A stretch of DNA of 64,000 bases from Vibrio panuliri (lineage in GTDB: Bacteria; Pseudomonadota; Gammaproteobacteria; Enterobacterales; Vibrionaceae). The translations under genes and the position numbers were made by a program. Location of the stretch: positions 1,178,001-1,242,000 of the forward strand of contig NZ_AP019654.1 in assembly GCF_009938205.1 (NCBI RefSeq), given 5' to 3'. The notes beneath the pieces are model-generated. The model was given only the letters and a program-made list of their open reading frames with translations, was not told the DNA's origin and made no database searches. Below, piece by piece: positions 28,644 through 41,703 of the stretch. Numbering within the stretch: position 1 is the first letter of the stretch; each line of letters starts with the position of its first letter.

Positions 28644-29765
28644 TTAAATACGTTGTTCGATGATACCACCACCAAGGCATACATCGCCGAGGTAGAAAAC
28701 TGCTGATTGACCAGGTGTCACAGCAACTTGTGGTTCGTCGAAAATCACTTTGATCGTGTTGTCATCCACAGGGATGATAGTACACGGAATATCACTTTGA
28801 CGATAACGTGTTTTCACTGAGCATTGTAACGGTTGATTAATCGCTGTGCGATCGACCCAATGTAATTGTGACGCGATTAACCCATTAGATTTTAAAAGTG
28901 GGTGGTCGGCACCTTGTACTGCAATTAATACATTACGTTTCAAATCTTTTTCAGCTACGTACCATGGATCTTCGTTACCGCCACCACCTTTGGTGCCACC
29001 AATGTGGAGGCCTTTGCGTTGACCTAGGGTGTGGTACATCAAGCCTTGGTGTTCGCCAATCACTTTACCTTCAGGCGTTTCAATTTTACCCGGTTGAGCA
29101 GGTAAGTAACGTGATAAGAAGTCAGTAAATTTGCGTTCGCCGATAAAACAGATACCCGTCGAATCTTTTTTCTTCGCGGTAATTAGATCTTGTTCTTCAG
29201 CGATTCTGCGTACTTCCGGTTTTTCTAACTCGCCGACAGGGAATAGGCTGCGAGCCACCTGCTCATGGCTAAGTGTGTACAGGAAGTAGCTTTGATCTTT
29301 GTTACCATCCAAACCACGTAGCATCTGTGGTTTCTCACCATTTTCAGGGAACGAACGGCGAACGTAATGACCCATAGCAATGTAGTCGGCATCAAGCACT
29401 TCATCGGCATATTCGAGGAAGGCCTTGAACTTGATTTCTTTGTTACACAAGATATCTGGGTTTGGCGTGCGGCCTGCTTTGTACTCCTCTAAGAAGTACT
29501 CAAAGACATTGTCCCAATATTCTGCGGCAAAGTTAATTTTGTGCAGATGGATGCCAAGCTTGTCACATACTGCTTGTGCGTCGGCAAGATCTTGCGCCGC
29601 AGTACAGTATTCTTCGTTGTCATCTTCTTCCCAGTTCTTCATGAACAAGCCTTCCACTTGATAGCCTTGCTCTTTTAGAAGATACGCAGAAACCGATGAA
29701 TCTACACCGCCAGACATACCAACGATGACTTTCTTTTGACTGTTGTCAGTACAGTTCTCAGACAT
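28644..29765 (-). CDS. mnmA: tRNA-specific 2-thiouridylase MnmA
   Basis: This 373-residue ATP-dependent enzyme thiolates wobble U34 of tRNA(Glu, Gln, Lys) with sulfur from the Tus relay. The PP-loop is [10 protein letters not shown]. The catalytic cysteines are in [12 protein letters not shown] and [11 protein letters not shown], and the [10 protein letters not shown] segment is conserved. It is the first gene of mnmA-hflD; the upstream spacer to the divergent 89-residue gene holds its promoter. Confidence 0.97.
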   Translation of the reverse strand: MSENCTDNSQKKVIVGMSGGVDSSVSAYLLKEQGYQVEGLFMKNWEEDDNEEYCTAAQDLADAQAVCDKLGIHLHKINFAAEYWDNVFEYFLEEYKAGRTPNPDILCNKEIKFKAFLEYADEVLDADYIAMGHYVRRSFPENGEKPQMLRGLDGNKDQSYFLYTLSHEQVARSLFPVGELEKPEVRRIAEEQDLITAKKKDSTGICFIGERKFTDFLSRYLPAQPGKIETPEGKVIGEHQGLMYHTLGQRKGLHIGGTKGGGGNEDPWYVAEKDLKRNVLIAVQGADHPLLKSNGLIASQLHWVDRTAINQPLQCSVKTRYRQSDIPCTIIPVDDNTIKVIFDEPQVAVTPGQSAVFYLGDVCLGGGIIEQRI

Positions 29766-29845
29766 TGCTTAACACCACAAAAATTAACTGGGGGCAGATT
29801 TTAACAGAAACCCATTCACTGGGACAGATCCGAGATCGAAATCAC

Positions 29846-29866
29846 ACTTCGAAATTCGAAGTTTTT
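29846..29866 (+). other. Terminator-like hairpin in the mnmA upstream spacer
   Basis: The palindrome ACTTCGA-AAT-TCGAAGT (29846-29862) is followed on the plus strand by TTTTT. It lies in the 223-bp divergent spacer between mnmA and the 89-residue gene, where no plus-strand gene precedes it. It might attenuate a plus-strand transcript or serve as a protein-binding palindrome. Confidence 0.35.
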
Positions 29867-29988
29867 CAGTCTGGTCAGGTAAAAATCTGCTGAATTTAAT
29901 ACGACGACTCCTCTATATATGGCATAGTAAGCGAAATTCAACCGTTGATGAGACTATCAACACACTATTTTTTATTTAGGTATGCACG

Positions 29989-30258
29989 ATGAGTGATGAA
30001 AACCAAGTTCTTCAAGAATCAGATTTAATTGAGGTGATTGAGAATCAATTGGCCGATGGTAATCCAATCAAAGTAAAAGAAACTTTGATGCGTTTAATGA
30101 TGACCGGAACAAGCCGAGAAGATGCGATTGCTATGATGGCATGTGCCGTTGCGATTGAAATATTCGATGTTATGAAGAGTGAAGGTGAGTTCAATTTAAA
30201 ACGCTATTCTGAGCATTTAGATTGCCTACCAGACCTTAGTTTTATGGAAGGTGAGTAG
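29989..30258 (+). CDS. Conserved-looking 89-residue protein of unknown function
   Basis: This small acidic protein has predicted helices: DLIEVIENQLADGNP, then a basic helix VKETLMRLMMTGTS and a hydrophobic helix AIAMMACAVAIEIFDVMK. It ends with YSEHLDCLPDLSF. The pattern (residues needed per helix, then SREDAIAMM) looks like a genuine conserved family found in varied bacteria, but I cannot name it. It starts 223 bp from divergent mnmA and ends next to the gsk promoter; a PurR-like box begins at its last base. No signal peptide or membrane span. Confidence 0.75.
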   Translation: MSDENQVLQESDLIEVIENQLADGNPIKVKETLMRLMMTGTSREDAIAMMACAVAIEIFDVMKSEGEFNLKRYSEHLDCLPDLSFMEGE

Positions 30259-30277
30259 CGAAAACGTTTGCTATACT
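30258..30277 (+). promoter_or_regulatory. PurR-like box and -10 of gsk
   Basis: GCGAAAACGTTTGCTA (30258-30273) matches the PurR consensus at 12 of 16 positions including the central AAACGTTTGC. It overlaps a good -10 hexamer TATACT (30272-30277). An operator in this place would block RNA polymerase. The -35 is not clear. Confidence 0.6.
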
Positions 30278-30351
30278 CCCAGTTATTGCCGCTCTTTATT
30301 TCGCGATGTAGAATCCGCACTTCCTGTCACCCCTTAAACAGAACCTAAGTT

Positions 30352-31656
30352 ATGAAATTTCCTGGTCAACGTAAATCAAAGCACTACTTCCCAGTACATG
30401 CGCGTGATCCTTTAGTGAGCCAAGCGCAAACAAGCAAGAAAATGTCTCGTACCCACATCATCGGTATTGACCAAACCTTGGTAGACATTGAAGCAAAAGT
30501 TGGCTCAGAGCTAATTGAAAAATACGGTTTGAGTAAGGGACACTCGTTAGTTATTGATGATCAAACCGCGGAAGCGCTCTATAACGAGCTGAAAGAAAGT
30601 GGTCTTATTACTAATGAATACGCTGGTGGTACGATTGGTAACACACTTCATAACTATTCTGTATTAGCTGACGATAAGTCGACTCTGCTTGGTGTTATGA
30701 GCCAAGACATTAAGATCGGTAGCTATGGTTACCGATACTTATGCAACACTTCAAGCCGCATGGATCTTAACTACCTACAAGGTGTTGAGGGTGCGATTGG
30801 TCGTTGTTTTGCGCTTATTACTGAAGATGGTGAGCGTACTTTTGCTATCAGCGAAGGTCAAATGAACCAACTCAAGCCAGACAGTATTCCGGAGAAAATC
30901 TTCAAGAATGCTTCGGCACTGGTTCTGACTGCTTACCTCGTTCGCTGTAAAGCTGGCGACCCAATGCCTGCGGCAACGATGCGCGCAATTGAGTATGCAA
31001 AAAAATACGATGTACCAGTAGTACTGACTTTGGGAACAAAGTTCGTTATTCAAGACGATCCGAAATTCTGGCAAGACTTCCTGCAGCAACACGTGAGTGT
31101 GGTAGCAATGAATGAGGATGAAGCGGAAGCTTTAACAGGTGAACATGATCCTTTGGCGGCTTCAGATAAAGCGTTGGATTGGGTTGATCTTGTATTGTGC
31201 ACGGCAGGACCTGTAGGTCTTTATATGGCTGGCTACAGTGAAGATGAAGCGAAACGTGAAACAACGTTGCCATTATTGCCAGGTTGTATTGCCGAGTTTA
31301 ACCGTTACGAATTTAGCCGTCCGGCGACCAAAGCACTATGTGAAAACCCAATTAAAGTTTACTCACATATTTCGCCATATATGGGTGGACCTGAAAAAAT
31401 TAAGAACACTAATGGCGCAGGTGATGCGGCGCTTTCTGCGTTGTTGCATGATATGGCTGCGAATAAATACCACAAAGAAAACGTGCCTAATTCAAGCAAA
31501 CATGCTTATGCTTTCTTAACTTACTCTTCGTTCTCTCAAGTATGTAAATACTCAAACCGTGCTAGTTATGAAGTACTAGTTCAGCATTCTCCTCGTTTAT
31601 CACGTGGTCTGCCTGAGCGTGAAGATAGCCTAGAAGAGGCATACTGGGAAAGATAA
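30352..31656 (+). CDS. gsk: Inosine/guanosine kinase
   Basis: The 434-residue PfkB/ribokinase-family enzyme (same length as E. coli Gsk) phosphorylates inosine and guanosine in purine salvage. N-terminal KFPGQRKSKHYFPV is family-specific, and NTNGAGDAALSALLHDM holds the catalytic Asp and anion hole. The YAGGTIGNTLHNYSVL segment matches the substrate-binding motif. It is probably a single gene under PurR control, with two terminator hairpins behind it. Confidence 0.96.
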   Translation: MKFPGQRKSKHYFPVHARDPLVSQAQTSKKMSRTHIIGIDQTLVDIEAKVGSELIEKYGLSKGHSLVIDDQTAEALYNELKESGLITNEYAGGTIGNTLHNYSVLADDKSTLLGVMSQDIKIGSYGYRYLCNTSSRMDLNYLQGVEGAIGRCFALITEDGERTFAISEGQMNQLKPDSIPEKIFKNASALVLTAYLVRCKAGDPMPAATMRAIEYAKKYDVPVVLTLGTKFVIQDDPKFWQDFLQQHVSVVAMNEDEAEALTGEHDPLAASDKALDWVDLVLCTAGPVGLYMAGYSEDEAKRETTLPLLPGCIAEFNRYEFSRPATKALCENPIKVYSHISPYMGGPEKIKNTNGAGDAALSALLHDMAANKYHKENVPNSSKHAYAFLTYSSFSQVCKYSNRASYEVLVQHSPRLSRGLPEREDSLEEAYWER

Positions 31657-31667
31657 TCATTGAGTTG

Positions 31668-31690
31668 GAGCCTATGAAAATAGGCTCTTT
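31668..31690 (+). terminator. First terminator after gsk
   Basis: A 7-bp stem (GAGCCTA / TAGGCTC) with loop TGAAAA is followed by TTTAAT. It lies 12 bp after the gsk stop. Confidence 0.7.
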
Positions 31691-31706
31691 AATCTTAGTT
31701 ATGAAT

Positions 31707-31737
31707 AAAAAAAGCTCCCCAATGGGGAGCTTTTTTT
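31707..31737. terminator. Strong bidirectional terminator between gsk and hns
   Basis: A stem of seven G/C-rich pairs (AGCTCCCC / GGGGAGCT) is extended by A7/T7 arms, with loop AAT. It lies between convergent gsk and hns and should stop transcription from both sides. Confidence 0.93.
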
Positions 31738-31752
31738 ATTTCATTTTTTGAA

Positions 31753-32157
31753 TTAGATTAGGAAATCATCTAAAGATTTACCCGCATCTAATTGCGCTTG
31801 GATCGCTGATGGTGTGCGACCTTGGCCTGTCCAAGTTTTTTCTTCACCATTGTCAAGGTACTTGTATTTCGCTGGACGAGGCGCACGTTTAGACTTAGTT
31901 TTAGATTTAGTTTCACCCGCTAGCGCACTAATTAGTGCATCAACGTCGATACCATCTTTTGCAATTTGCTCTGCAATTGCTGACAACTTAGCTTCTTGCT
32001 CAGCAAGGGCTGCGCGTTCTTCTTCTTCTGCTTCTTTACGCTCAGAAACAACAATAGTTAACTTTTCTAGTGCTTCCTCTAATTGCTCAAGAGTTAGTTC
32101 ACGAGAAAAAGCGCGAAGACTACGAATGTTTAAAAGAGTTTTTGTTAATTCCGACAT
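31753..32157 (-). CDS. hns: H-NS family nucleoid protein (VicH-like)
   Basis: This 134-residue nucleoid-associated protein silences AT-rich and horizontally acquired DNA. The N-terminal half (about 1-75) is a coiled-coil oligomerisation domain rich in Glu/Lys. A basic linker TKSKTKSKRAPRPAKY precedes the C-terminal DNA-binding domain with the motif TWTGQGRTP (AT-hook-like loop). Its ~960-bp, AT-rich upstream region fits autoregulation. Confidence 0.95.
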   Translation of the reverse strand: MSELTKTLLNIRSLRAFSRELTLEQLEEALEKLTIVVSERKEAEEEERAALAEQEAKLSAIAEQIAKDGIDVDALISALAGETKSKTKSKRAPRPAKYKYLDNGEEKTWTGQGRTPSAIQAQLDAGKSLDDFLI

Positions 32158-32827
32158 AACGTCTCACCAATATAATTGTAAGCAACAAAGTAATATTAAT
32201 ATCCTAACTAGAATAATACAATTCAATTATTGTAAATTAAATAAAATAAATAATTAGAAAAGCGAGAATGCGAAACTTTTAAGCTCACATCACATTCTAT
32301 TGTTAACATAAAGCATGAGCACACTGAATAAACAGCAAGCGCTAAGTATAGTGCTTAGTTTCATAACTTCCAGTTAATTTATGAAATAATACCGACTTCA
32401 TTGATTATCCCCACTTAAGCCTTTATCTCAGAAATAGGGAATAGTTTAAATTGGTATAACTGATTTTTAATTGACCTCCCATAAATGAGACGTATTGTCG
32501 AGTAATAACAAGTTAAGTGTTGTATGCAATCACATCGTTATGAGAATTGCCTCCGGCATGATTGTATTAAAACAAATCAAAACCAACAGCGGGGTAGCTA
32601 TATTTTCATTTGGTTGGATTTATCTCAAGGTGCTTGGTTCAACGAGGGGAGTGTGTTACCAAATAGCCTATCTTGAAACCATTTGTGTATACGCAAATCA
32701 CTCGAGTATATAATTTCTAGTTAGATGTATTGTAAAAGTGAATCAGATAAGTACAATGACCGTTACCTAATGCACTGCATTGGTTAATGCTAAGTTAACA
32801 TCTTTGTTATATGGCTTAATCTTTGGT
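32158..32827. other. AT-rich intergenic region upstream of hns
   Basis: This part of the spacer between divergent hns and the NhaC-type transporter is strongly AT-rich, especially 32200-32280, with many A/T runs. That is what an autoregulated H-NS promoter would show. A 72-codon plus-strand frame at 32495-32713 has no ribosome-binding site and an unlikely composition, so I do not call it. I could not assign promoters with confidence. Confidence 0.45.
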
Positions 32828-33010
32828 CAGTGCGGTAGAGGCGCGGGAAGAATCAGTAACGTTTGTTGGGGTGATGCCAATGAGCAAGCGTAAAAGGTCT
32901 TATCCGCCGAAGTGAACTGGCATATCAAAGCCACTCGCTGGGGTTGCGTTCGAATAGGGGCAACACTGCCATAGTCTATTATTTGTATAACTATGGAGCG
33001 CTACTGTAGG
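32828..33010 (+). ncRNA. Lysine riboswitch (L-box) upstream of the NhaC-type transporter
   Basis: Conserved aptamer pieces appear in the correct order: GGTAGAGGCGCG (32834), AGTAAC (32855), TCCGCCGAAG (32903), GCTGGGGTTGC (32937), then the P5-type hairpin CCATAGT/ACTATGG (32969-32996). The closing arm GCGCTACTG (from ~32998) pairs back to CAGTGCGGTAG. The same elements occur in the E. coli lysC leader. The 3' arm CTACTGTAG (33001-33009) can instead pair with CTGCAGTAG (33075-33083), a likely switch helix. No U-tract terminator is seen before the gene, so control of translation initiation is more likely than attenuation. Confidence 0.9.
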
Positions 33011-33116
33011 GTTGGGTGGAGTGTTCGCTTCCCTGTCGCTATGTTCAACATGCATAGATCTGAAATCTATGTGTCTGCAGTAGATCTCTAACCAATTATT
33101 ACTGGTTTCGAAGATC

Positions 33117-34712
33117 ATGAGTTTAATCGATTTTGCATCATCTCCTTTATCACTACTGCCTCCAGTAGTGGCACTTACGCTTGCGATTGTTACACGTCGC
33201 GTTTTATTGTCGCTAGGCATGGGTATCGTTTTAGGTGCCGTTTTACTGGCTGACTACTCAATGGGCAATGCGCTCACTTACGTGAAAAACACCGTATTTG
33301 GCGTCTTTGTTGAAGACGGTTCAATTAACGCGGGCAATATGAGTATTGTTGGTTTCCTAGTATTGCTAGGGATGATGACCGCATTGCTTACCCTATCGGG
33401 TGGTACACGTGCTTTTGCTGACTGGGCGCAGTCTCGCGTAAAAAGTAAGCGTGGCGCTAAGTTACTGGCCGCTTTTTTAGGTATTTTCATTTTCATTGAT
33501 GATTATTTTAATAGTTTGGCAGTTGGCGCAATTTCTCGTCCAGTGACAGACCGCTTCTATGTATCGCGCGCTAAACTGGCTTACATTCTCGACTCTACCG
33601 CTGCACCTATGTGTGTCGTCATGCCAGCATCAAGCTGGGGGGCATACATTATGACGATTATCAGTGGCATCCTTGTTTCTCATGGTATTACAGAATACTC
33701 AGCACTGGGCGCGTATATGCGTTTGGTACCGATGAACTTCTATGCGATCTTCGCGCTTCTAATGGTGTTTGCGGTTGCATGGTTTGGTTTAACCGTCGGC
33801 AAAATGCGCGATCATGAAATCGCTGCTTCACAAGGCAGAGGCTTTGACAATCAGCAAAGTGATGATTTGGAAGCCGCTCGTGAATTGGATGAAGAGTTAG
33901 ACATTGCCGAAAGCGACAAAGGTAAGGTGTCTGATCTGGTTCTGCCTATCGTGGCTTTGGTTGTCGCGACCGTTGCTTCTATGCTTTACACAGGTGGTCA
34001 AGCGCTGGAAGAAATGGGTAAACCATTTGCTTTACTAGGCGCGTTTGAGAACACCAATGTTGGCACCTCTTTGATTTACGGTGGTCTAGTTGGTTTGTTT
34101 GTTGCGTTGTTTACCGTATTCAAACAGGGTTTACCTGTTGCTGATATTAATCGCACACTTTGGATTGGCGCAAAATCGATGTTTGGTGCGATTCTAATCC
34201 TCATCTTCGCTTGGTCTATTGGTACAGTGATTGGCGACATGAAAACAGGTAGCTATCTGTCGACATTGGCGCAAGGCAATATCGATCCACGATGGTTACC
34301 AGTGATCCTATTCTTGCTCTCAGGGGTGATGGCATTCTCGACAGGCAGTTCTTGGGGAACATTCGGTATTATGTTGCCAATCGCGGGTGATATGGCAGGC
34401 AACACGGATATTGCATTGATGCTACCGATGTTAAGTGCTGTGCTTGCTGGTTCAGTGTTTGGTGATCACTGCTCACCTATCTCAGACACCACCATTCTGT
34501 CTTCAACAGGGGCCCGTTGTAACCATATTGACCACGTCGCGACTCAGTTGCCTTATGCGCTGTCGGTTGCACTGGTATCTTGTGTTGGTTTCATTGTACT
34601 GGGTATGACGGACAGTTTAGCGGTGTCATTTGCGGCAGCGAGCTTAGCGTTTGTTATCGTTTGCTTTGTGTTGAACCTGCTAGCAAAATCAAAGATGAGT
34701 GCATGCCAGTAA
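33117..34712 (+). CDS. NhaC-type antiporter family permease, probable lysine transporter (LysW type)
   Basis: This 531-residue membrane protein has about 12 spans and the NhaC signatures IFIDDYFNSLAVGA, GSSWGTFGIMLPIA and GDHCSPISDTTILSSTGA. A hydrophilic acidic loop (about residues 243-270) splits the two halves. By fold it is an Na+/H+ or amino acid/cation antiporter. The lysine riboswitch directly upstream argues strongly that lysine is the substrate; comparative genomics has named such riboswitch-linked NhaC proteins LysW. Import under lysine shortage is the natural reading, since the aptamer turns expression down when lysine is high. The start codon lacks a strong Shine-Dalgarno sequence. 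Confidence 0.88.
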   Translation: MSLIDFASSPLSLLPPVVALTLAIVTRRVLLSLGMGIVLGAVLLADYSMGNALTYVKNTVFGVFVEDGSINAGNMSIVGFLVLLGMMTALLTLSGGTRAFADWAQSRVKSKRGAKLLAAFLGIFIFIDDYFNSLAVGAISRPVTDRFYVSRAKLAYILDSTAAPMCVVMPASSWGAYIMTIISGILVSHGITEYSALGAYMRLVPMNFYAIFALLMVFAVAWFGLTVGKMRDHEIAASQGRGFDNQQSDDLEAARELDEELDIAESDKGKVSDLVLPIVALVVATVASMLYTGGQALEEMGKPFALLGAFENTNVGTSLIYGGLVGLFVALFTVFKQGLPVADINRTLWIGAKSMFGAILILIFAWSIGTVIGDMKTGSYLSTLAQGNIDPRWLPVILFLLSGVMAFSTGSSWGTFGIMLPIAGDMAGNTDIALMLPMLSAVLAGSVFGDHCSPISDTTILSSTGARCNHIDHVATQLPYALSVALVSCVGFIVLGMTDSLAVSFAAASLAFVIVCFVLNLLAKSKMSACQ

Positions 34713-34730
34713 GGTCGCCTGATGAACAGC

Positions 34731-34759
34731 AAAAGGAAGCTTCGGCTTCCTTTTTTTTT
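34731..34759 (+). terminator. Terminator after the NhaC-type gene
   Basis: A 10-bp stem (AAAAGGAAGC / GCTTCCTTTT) is capped by a stable TTCG tetraloop and ends in nine T. It lies 18 bp after the stop codon. Confidence 0.95.
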
Positions 34760-34887
34760 GTCATTAAGCATGCCGGATAGGGAAGGTTGGCTTGTGTGAT
34801 CTTAGTGACGCGCTCTCGCGGTTACTCACTTATGGCAAAGAGCAGCGAGCGGGTTTGTTGTAAGATGAAAAAATCTTAAATTAATGG

Positions 34888-34916
34888 TTGAAAAAAGTTA
34901 ACAGCTTGGTTAGTGT
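34888..34916 (+). promoter_or_regulatory. Candidate his operon promoter
   Basis: TTGAAA (34888-34893) and TAGTGT (34911-34916) are separated by 17 bp, and the leader peptide starts 39 bp later. The -10 is imperfect, so this is only the best candidate in the spacer. Confidence 0.35.
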
Positions 34917-34954
34917 GGTTATCAACCAAGCAGAAGTGAAGAGCTTTAATAAGT

Positions 34955-35002
34955 ATGCGTAATTTTGTTATGAACATTCATCATCACCATCACCCAATCT
35001 AG
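34955..35002 (+). CDS. hisL: his operon leader peptide
   Basis: A 15-residue peptide, MRNFVMNIHHHHHPI, has five consecutive His codons (34979-34993), the signature of ribosome-mediated attenuation. An internal ATG at 34970 could start a 10-residue version, but the upstream start gives the usual leader length (E. coli 16). It lies directly before alternative hairpins and the attenuator. Confidence 0.9.
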   Translation: MRNFVMNIHHHHHPI

Positions 35003-35109
35003 TCTTTCGGGAGATGTACGCGTACCCGGGAGGCAGGAAACTCCCGGAGGCTTAAGTCAAAGATTTTAAGAATTAACCCTCGGGAGACTCATATCTCCCG
35101 AGGGTTTTT
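35003..35109 (+). promoter_or_regulatory. his operon attenuator
   Basis: The terminator is a 13-bp stem (AACCCTCGGGAGA / TCTCCCGAGGGTT, 35075-35106) with a T-run. Upstream, CCGGGAG (35026) pairs with CTCCCGG (35041), and a further CGGGAGA lies at 35008. These CGGGAG/CTCCCG modules can swap partners, so a ribosome stalled at the His codons would favour an antiterminator over the terminator. This is standard for enterobacterial and Vibrio his operons. Confidence 0.9.
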
Positions 35110-35165
35110 CAGTTTCAGGGCTTATAAACTATTTAAATATCAAATATTTGCACAGGGATAACGCA

Positions 35166-36062
35166 ATGCAAACACAACGCCTAAGAATCGCTATTCAAAA
35201 GAAAGGTCGCCTAAGCACAGAAAGCCAGTTATTGCTGAAGAAGTGTGGCGTAAAATTTAACATCATGGGTGAGCGTTTGGTTGTTCACTCACTCAACATG
35301 CCAATTGATTTGTTACTGGTTCGTGACGACGACATCCCTGGTTTGATTATGGATGGTGTCGTTGACCTTGGCTTTATCGGCGAGAACGAACTTGAAGAAG
35401 TGCGTTTAGACCGTCAAGCGCTCGGGGAGCCATGCGAGTTTGTCCAATTGCGTCGACTTGACTTTGGTGGCTGTCGATTGTCGATCGCAATCAATAAAGA
35501 CGAAGTCTACAACGGCCCTCAGGATCTTGCTGGTAAACGCATCGCGACTACCTACCCACAATTGCTCAAAGCCTACATGGATAAACAAGGCGTGCCATTT
35601 TCTACCTGTATGCTGACTGGCTCGGTAGAAGTAGCTCCTCGCGCAGGCCTTTCTGATGCGATTGCCGATTTAGTTTCAACAGGCGCAACGTTAGAGGCTA
35701 ATGGCTTGAAAGAAGCGGAGGTTATCTTCCGTTCAAAAGCCACACTTATCCAACGTCTAGGTGAGTTTGATGCAGATAAGCAAGAGCTTATCAACAAGCT
35801 TTTGACTCGTATGCAAGGTGTACAACAAGCTAAAGAGTCCAAGTACATTATGCTGCACGCCCCAGTGGACCGCCTTGAGCAGATCAAAGCCTTATTGCCA
35901 GGGGCAGAAGATCCAACGGTTCTACCTTTGTCTGCTGAAAAGCAACGCGTCGCGGTACACCTAGTGAGTACTGAAAATCTATTTTGGGAAACGATGGAGC
36001 AGCTTAAAGAGCTGGGTGCCAGTTCGATTCTCGTCTTGCCAATTGAAAAAATGATGGAGTAA
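35166..36062 (+). CDS. hisG: ATP phosphoribosyltransferase (long form)
   Basis: This 298-residue HisG of the long, self-regulated type catalyses the first committed step of histidine synthesis. [12 protein letters not shown] lies at the N-terminus, and [16 protein letters not shown] is the PRPP-binding region. The C-terminal ~75 residues (KYIMLHAP onward) form the ACT-like domain for feedback inhibition by histidine. ATG at 35166 follows AGGGA at 7 nt; a TTG 18 bp earlier is less likely. hisD begins 5 bp after the stop. Confidence 0.96.
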   Translation: MQTQRLRIAIQKKGRLSTESQLLLKKCGVKFNIMGERLVVHSLNMPIDLLLVRDDDIPGLIMDGVVDLGFIGENELEEVRLDRQALGEPCEFVQLRRLDFGGCRLSIAINKDEVYNGPQDLAGKRIATTYPQLLKAYMDKQGVPFSTCMLTGSVEVAPRAGLSDAIADLVSTGATLEANGLKEAEVIFRSKATLIQRLGEFDADKQELINKLLTRMQGVQQAKESKYIMLHAPVDRLEQIKALLPGAEDPTVLPLSAEKQRVAVHLVSTENLFWETMEQLKELGASSILVLPIEKMME

Positions 36063-36067
36063 TTGCC

Positions 36068-38409
<2,342 letters not shown>

Positions 38410-38486
38410 TTTTTAATCACGCTAACAAAATCAAACATGATGCGCTCTGGTATAAAACGAGAGCGCAAATAAATAAGGATATTCCA

Positions 38487-39560
38487 GTGAGCAAGCAGCA
38501 AAAAATCTTGTTTATCGACCGCGACGGTACTTTGATCGTTGAGCCTCCCGTTGATTTCCAAGTCGACCGTCTTGATAAACTTAAGCTAGAACCTTTTGTT
38601 ATTCCGAGCCTTCTCGCACTCCAAGAGGCGGGGTATCGGTTAGTTATGGTCACCAATCAAGATGGATTGGGTACGGACAGCTACCCGCAAGCCAACTTTG
38701 ATGCGCCACACGATATGATGATGGAGATTTTCACCTCGCAAGGCGTGAAGTTCGATGACGTTCTGATTTGTCCACACTTTGAAGAAGATAACTGTTCATG
38801 CCGCAAACCAAAGCTAGGCATGGTTAAGGAGTATCTGCAAAGTGGCAAGGTCGACTTCCAGCACTCTGTGGTGATTGGGGACCGCGCGACGGATTTGCAA
38901 TTAGCCGAGAATATGGCGATTCGTGGGATTCAATATAACCCCGAGACGATGGGATGGCTGCAAATCCTCAAAGATCTGACGGTGAATGCACGTATCGCAG
39001 AAGTGGTTCGCACCACCAAAGAAACTGATATTAAAGTACGCGTTAATCTTGATGAGCAAGGCGGCAACCAGATCTCAACCGGTTTAGGCTTTTTCGATCA
39101 CATGCTCGATCAAATCGCTACCCACGGTGGTTTTCAAATGATTTGCCAAGTGGAAGGCGACCTGCATATCGATGACCACCACACGGTCGAAGATACCGCT
39201 CTGGCGTTAGGGCAAGCACTGAAAGATGCGCTGGGTGATAAACGTGGCATTGGTCGATTTGGTTTTAGCTTGCCAATGGACGAGTGTTTGGCGCAATGCG
39301 CGCTTGATTTGTCAGGTCGTCCTTACCTTAAGTTTGAAGCTGAGTTCAGTCGTGAGCAAGTCGGAGACCTATCGACCGAAATGGTGGTGCACTTTTTCCG
39401 CTCATTAACCGATACACTAGCTTGTACGCTCCACCTATCGTCGTCAGGTGATAATGATCACCACATCATCGAGAGCCTATTTAAAGCCTTTGGTCGGACA
39501 CTGCGTCAAGCGATCAAAGTGGAAGGTACTGAGTTGCCAAGTAGTAAAGGCGTGCTGTAG
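38487..39560 (+). CDS. hisB: Bifunctional histidinol-phosphatase / imidazoleglycerol-phosphate dehydratase
   Basis: This 357-residue fusion protein has an N-terminal HAD phosphatase domain (FIDRDGTL with the nucleophile Asp; zinc-binding Cys/His in [18 protein letters not shown]-free) and a C-terminal IGP dehydratase domain from about residue 170. The dehydratase has paired metal motifs [13 protein letters not shown] and [14 protein letters not shown]. The start is GTG (38487) with AAGGA upstream; the frame is open into hisC, but the upstream part has no family similarity. The fusion is typical of gammaproteobacteria. Confidence 0.96.
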   Translation: MSKQQKILFIDRDGTLIVEPPVDFQVDRLDKLKLEPFVIPSLLALQEAGYRLVMVTNQDGLGTDSYPQANFDAPHDMMMEIFTSQGVKFDDVLICPHFEEDNCSCRKPKLGMVKEYLQSGKVDFQHSVVIGDRATDLQLAENMAIRGIQYNPETMGWLQILKDLTVNARIAEVVRTTKETDIKVRVNLDEQGGNQISTGLGFFDHMLDQIATHGGFQMICQVEGDLHIDDHHTVEDTALALGQALKDALGDKRGIGRFGFSLPMDECLAQCALDLSGRPYLKFEAEFSREQVGDLSTEMVVHFFRSLTDTLACTLHLSSSGDNDHHIIESLFKAFGRTLRQAIKVEGTELPSSKGVL

Positions 39561-39568
39561 GAGGGATT

Positions 39569-40183
39569 ATGAAACCACAGAAAGTCGTCATTATTGATAC
39601 CGGTTGTGCCAATGTCTCTTCAGTTAAATTTGCGATTGAGCGTTTAGGTTGTGAGGTAGAAATCTCAAAAGACCCACAAGTTGTTCTGGCCGCCGATAAG
39701 CTTTTCTTACCGGGAGTAGGCACTGCCAGTGAGGCAATGAAAAACTTGAAAGAACGTAACTTGATCCAATTGGTCAAGCAAGTTGAAAAGCCACTGTTAG
39801 GTATCTGCTTGGGTATGCAGCTGTTGGGTAAGTTCTCCCAAGAAAAAGGGCAGAAAGCGGACGCGCAAGTCGCGTGTTTAGGTTTGTGTGAGGGTGAAGT
39901 TAAGCTGATGCAAACTGGGGACCTGCCTTTACCACATATGGGTTGGAATACCGTCAAGTCGCTGCCAGAGCATCCGTTATTTAAAGGTATCGAAGAAGGA
40001 GAATATTTCTACTTCGTGCACAGTTTTGCCATGCCTGTCGACCACTATACCATTGCAGAGTGTGATTATGGTCAGCCGTTTAGCGCCGCTGTGCAAAGCG
40101 GCAACTACTACGGGGTGCAGTTTCATCCGGAGCGCTCTAGCCGCGCTGGCGCCAAACTTATCGAGAATTTCTTAAATTTGTAG
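39569..40183 (+). CDS. hisH: Imidazole glycerol phosphate synthase, glutaminase subunit
   Basis: The 204-residue class I glutamine amidotransferase supplies ammonia to HisF. The nucleophile is in [12 protein letters not shown], and the His/Glu of the triad are in [23 protein letters not shown] opens the protein. It lies 8 bp after hisB and 12 bp before hisA. Confidence 0.97.
   Translation: MKPQKVVIIDTGCANVSSVKFAIERLGCEVEISKDPQVVLAADKLFLPGVGTASEAMKNLKERNLIQLVKQVEKPLLGICLGMQLLGKFSQEKGQKADAQVACLGLCEGEVKLMQTGDLPLPHMGWNTVKSLPEHPLFKGIEEGEYFYFVHSFAMPVDHYTIAECDYGQPFSAAVQSGNYYGVQFHPERSSRAGAKLIENFLNL

Positions 40184-41699
<1,516 letters not shown>

Positions 41700-41703
<4 letters not shown>

Noticed and set aside
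32495..32713. 72-codon plus-strand frame in the hns upstream region
   Set aside because: AT-rich intergenic DNA, no Shine-Dalgarno, odd composition and no recognisable features.
33001..33116. Possible intrinsic terminator in the lysine riboswitch expression platform
   Set aside because: Hairpins are present but none is followed by a U-tract, so transcription attenuation is not supported.
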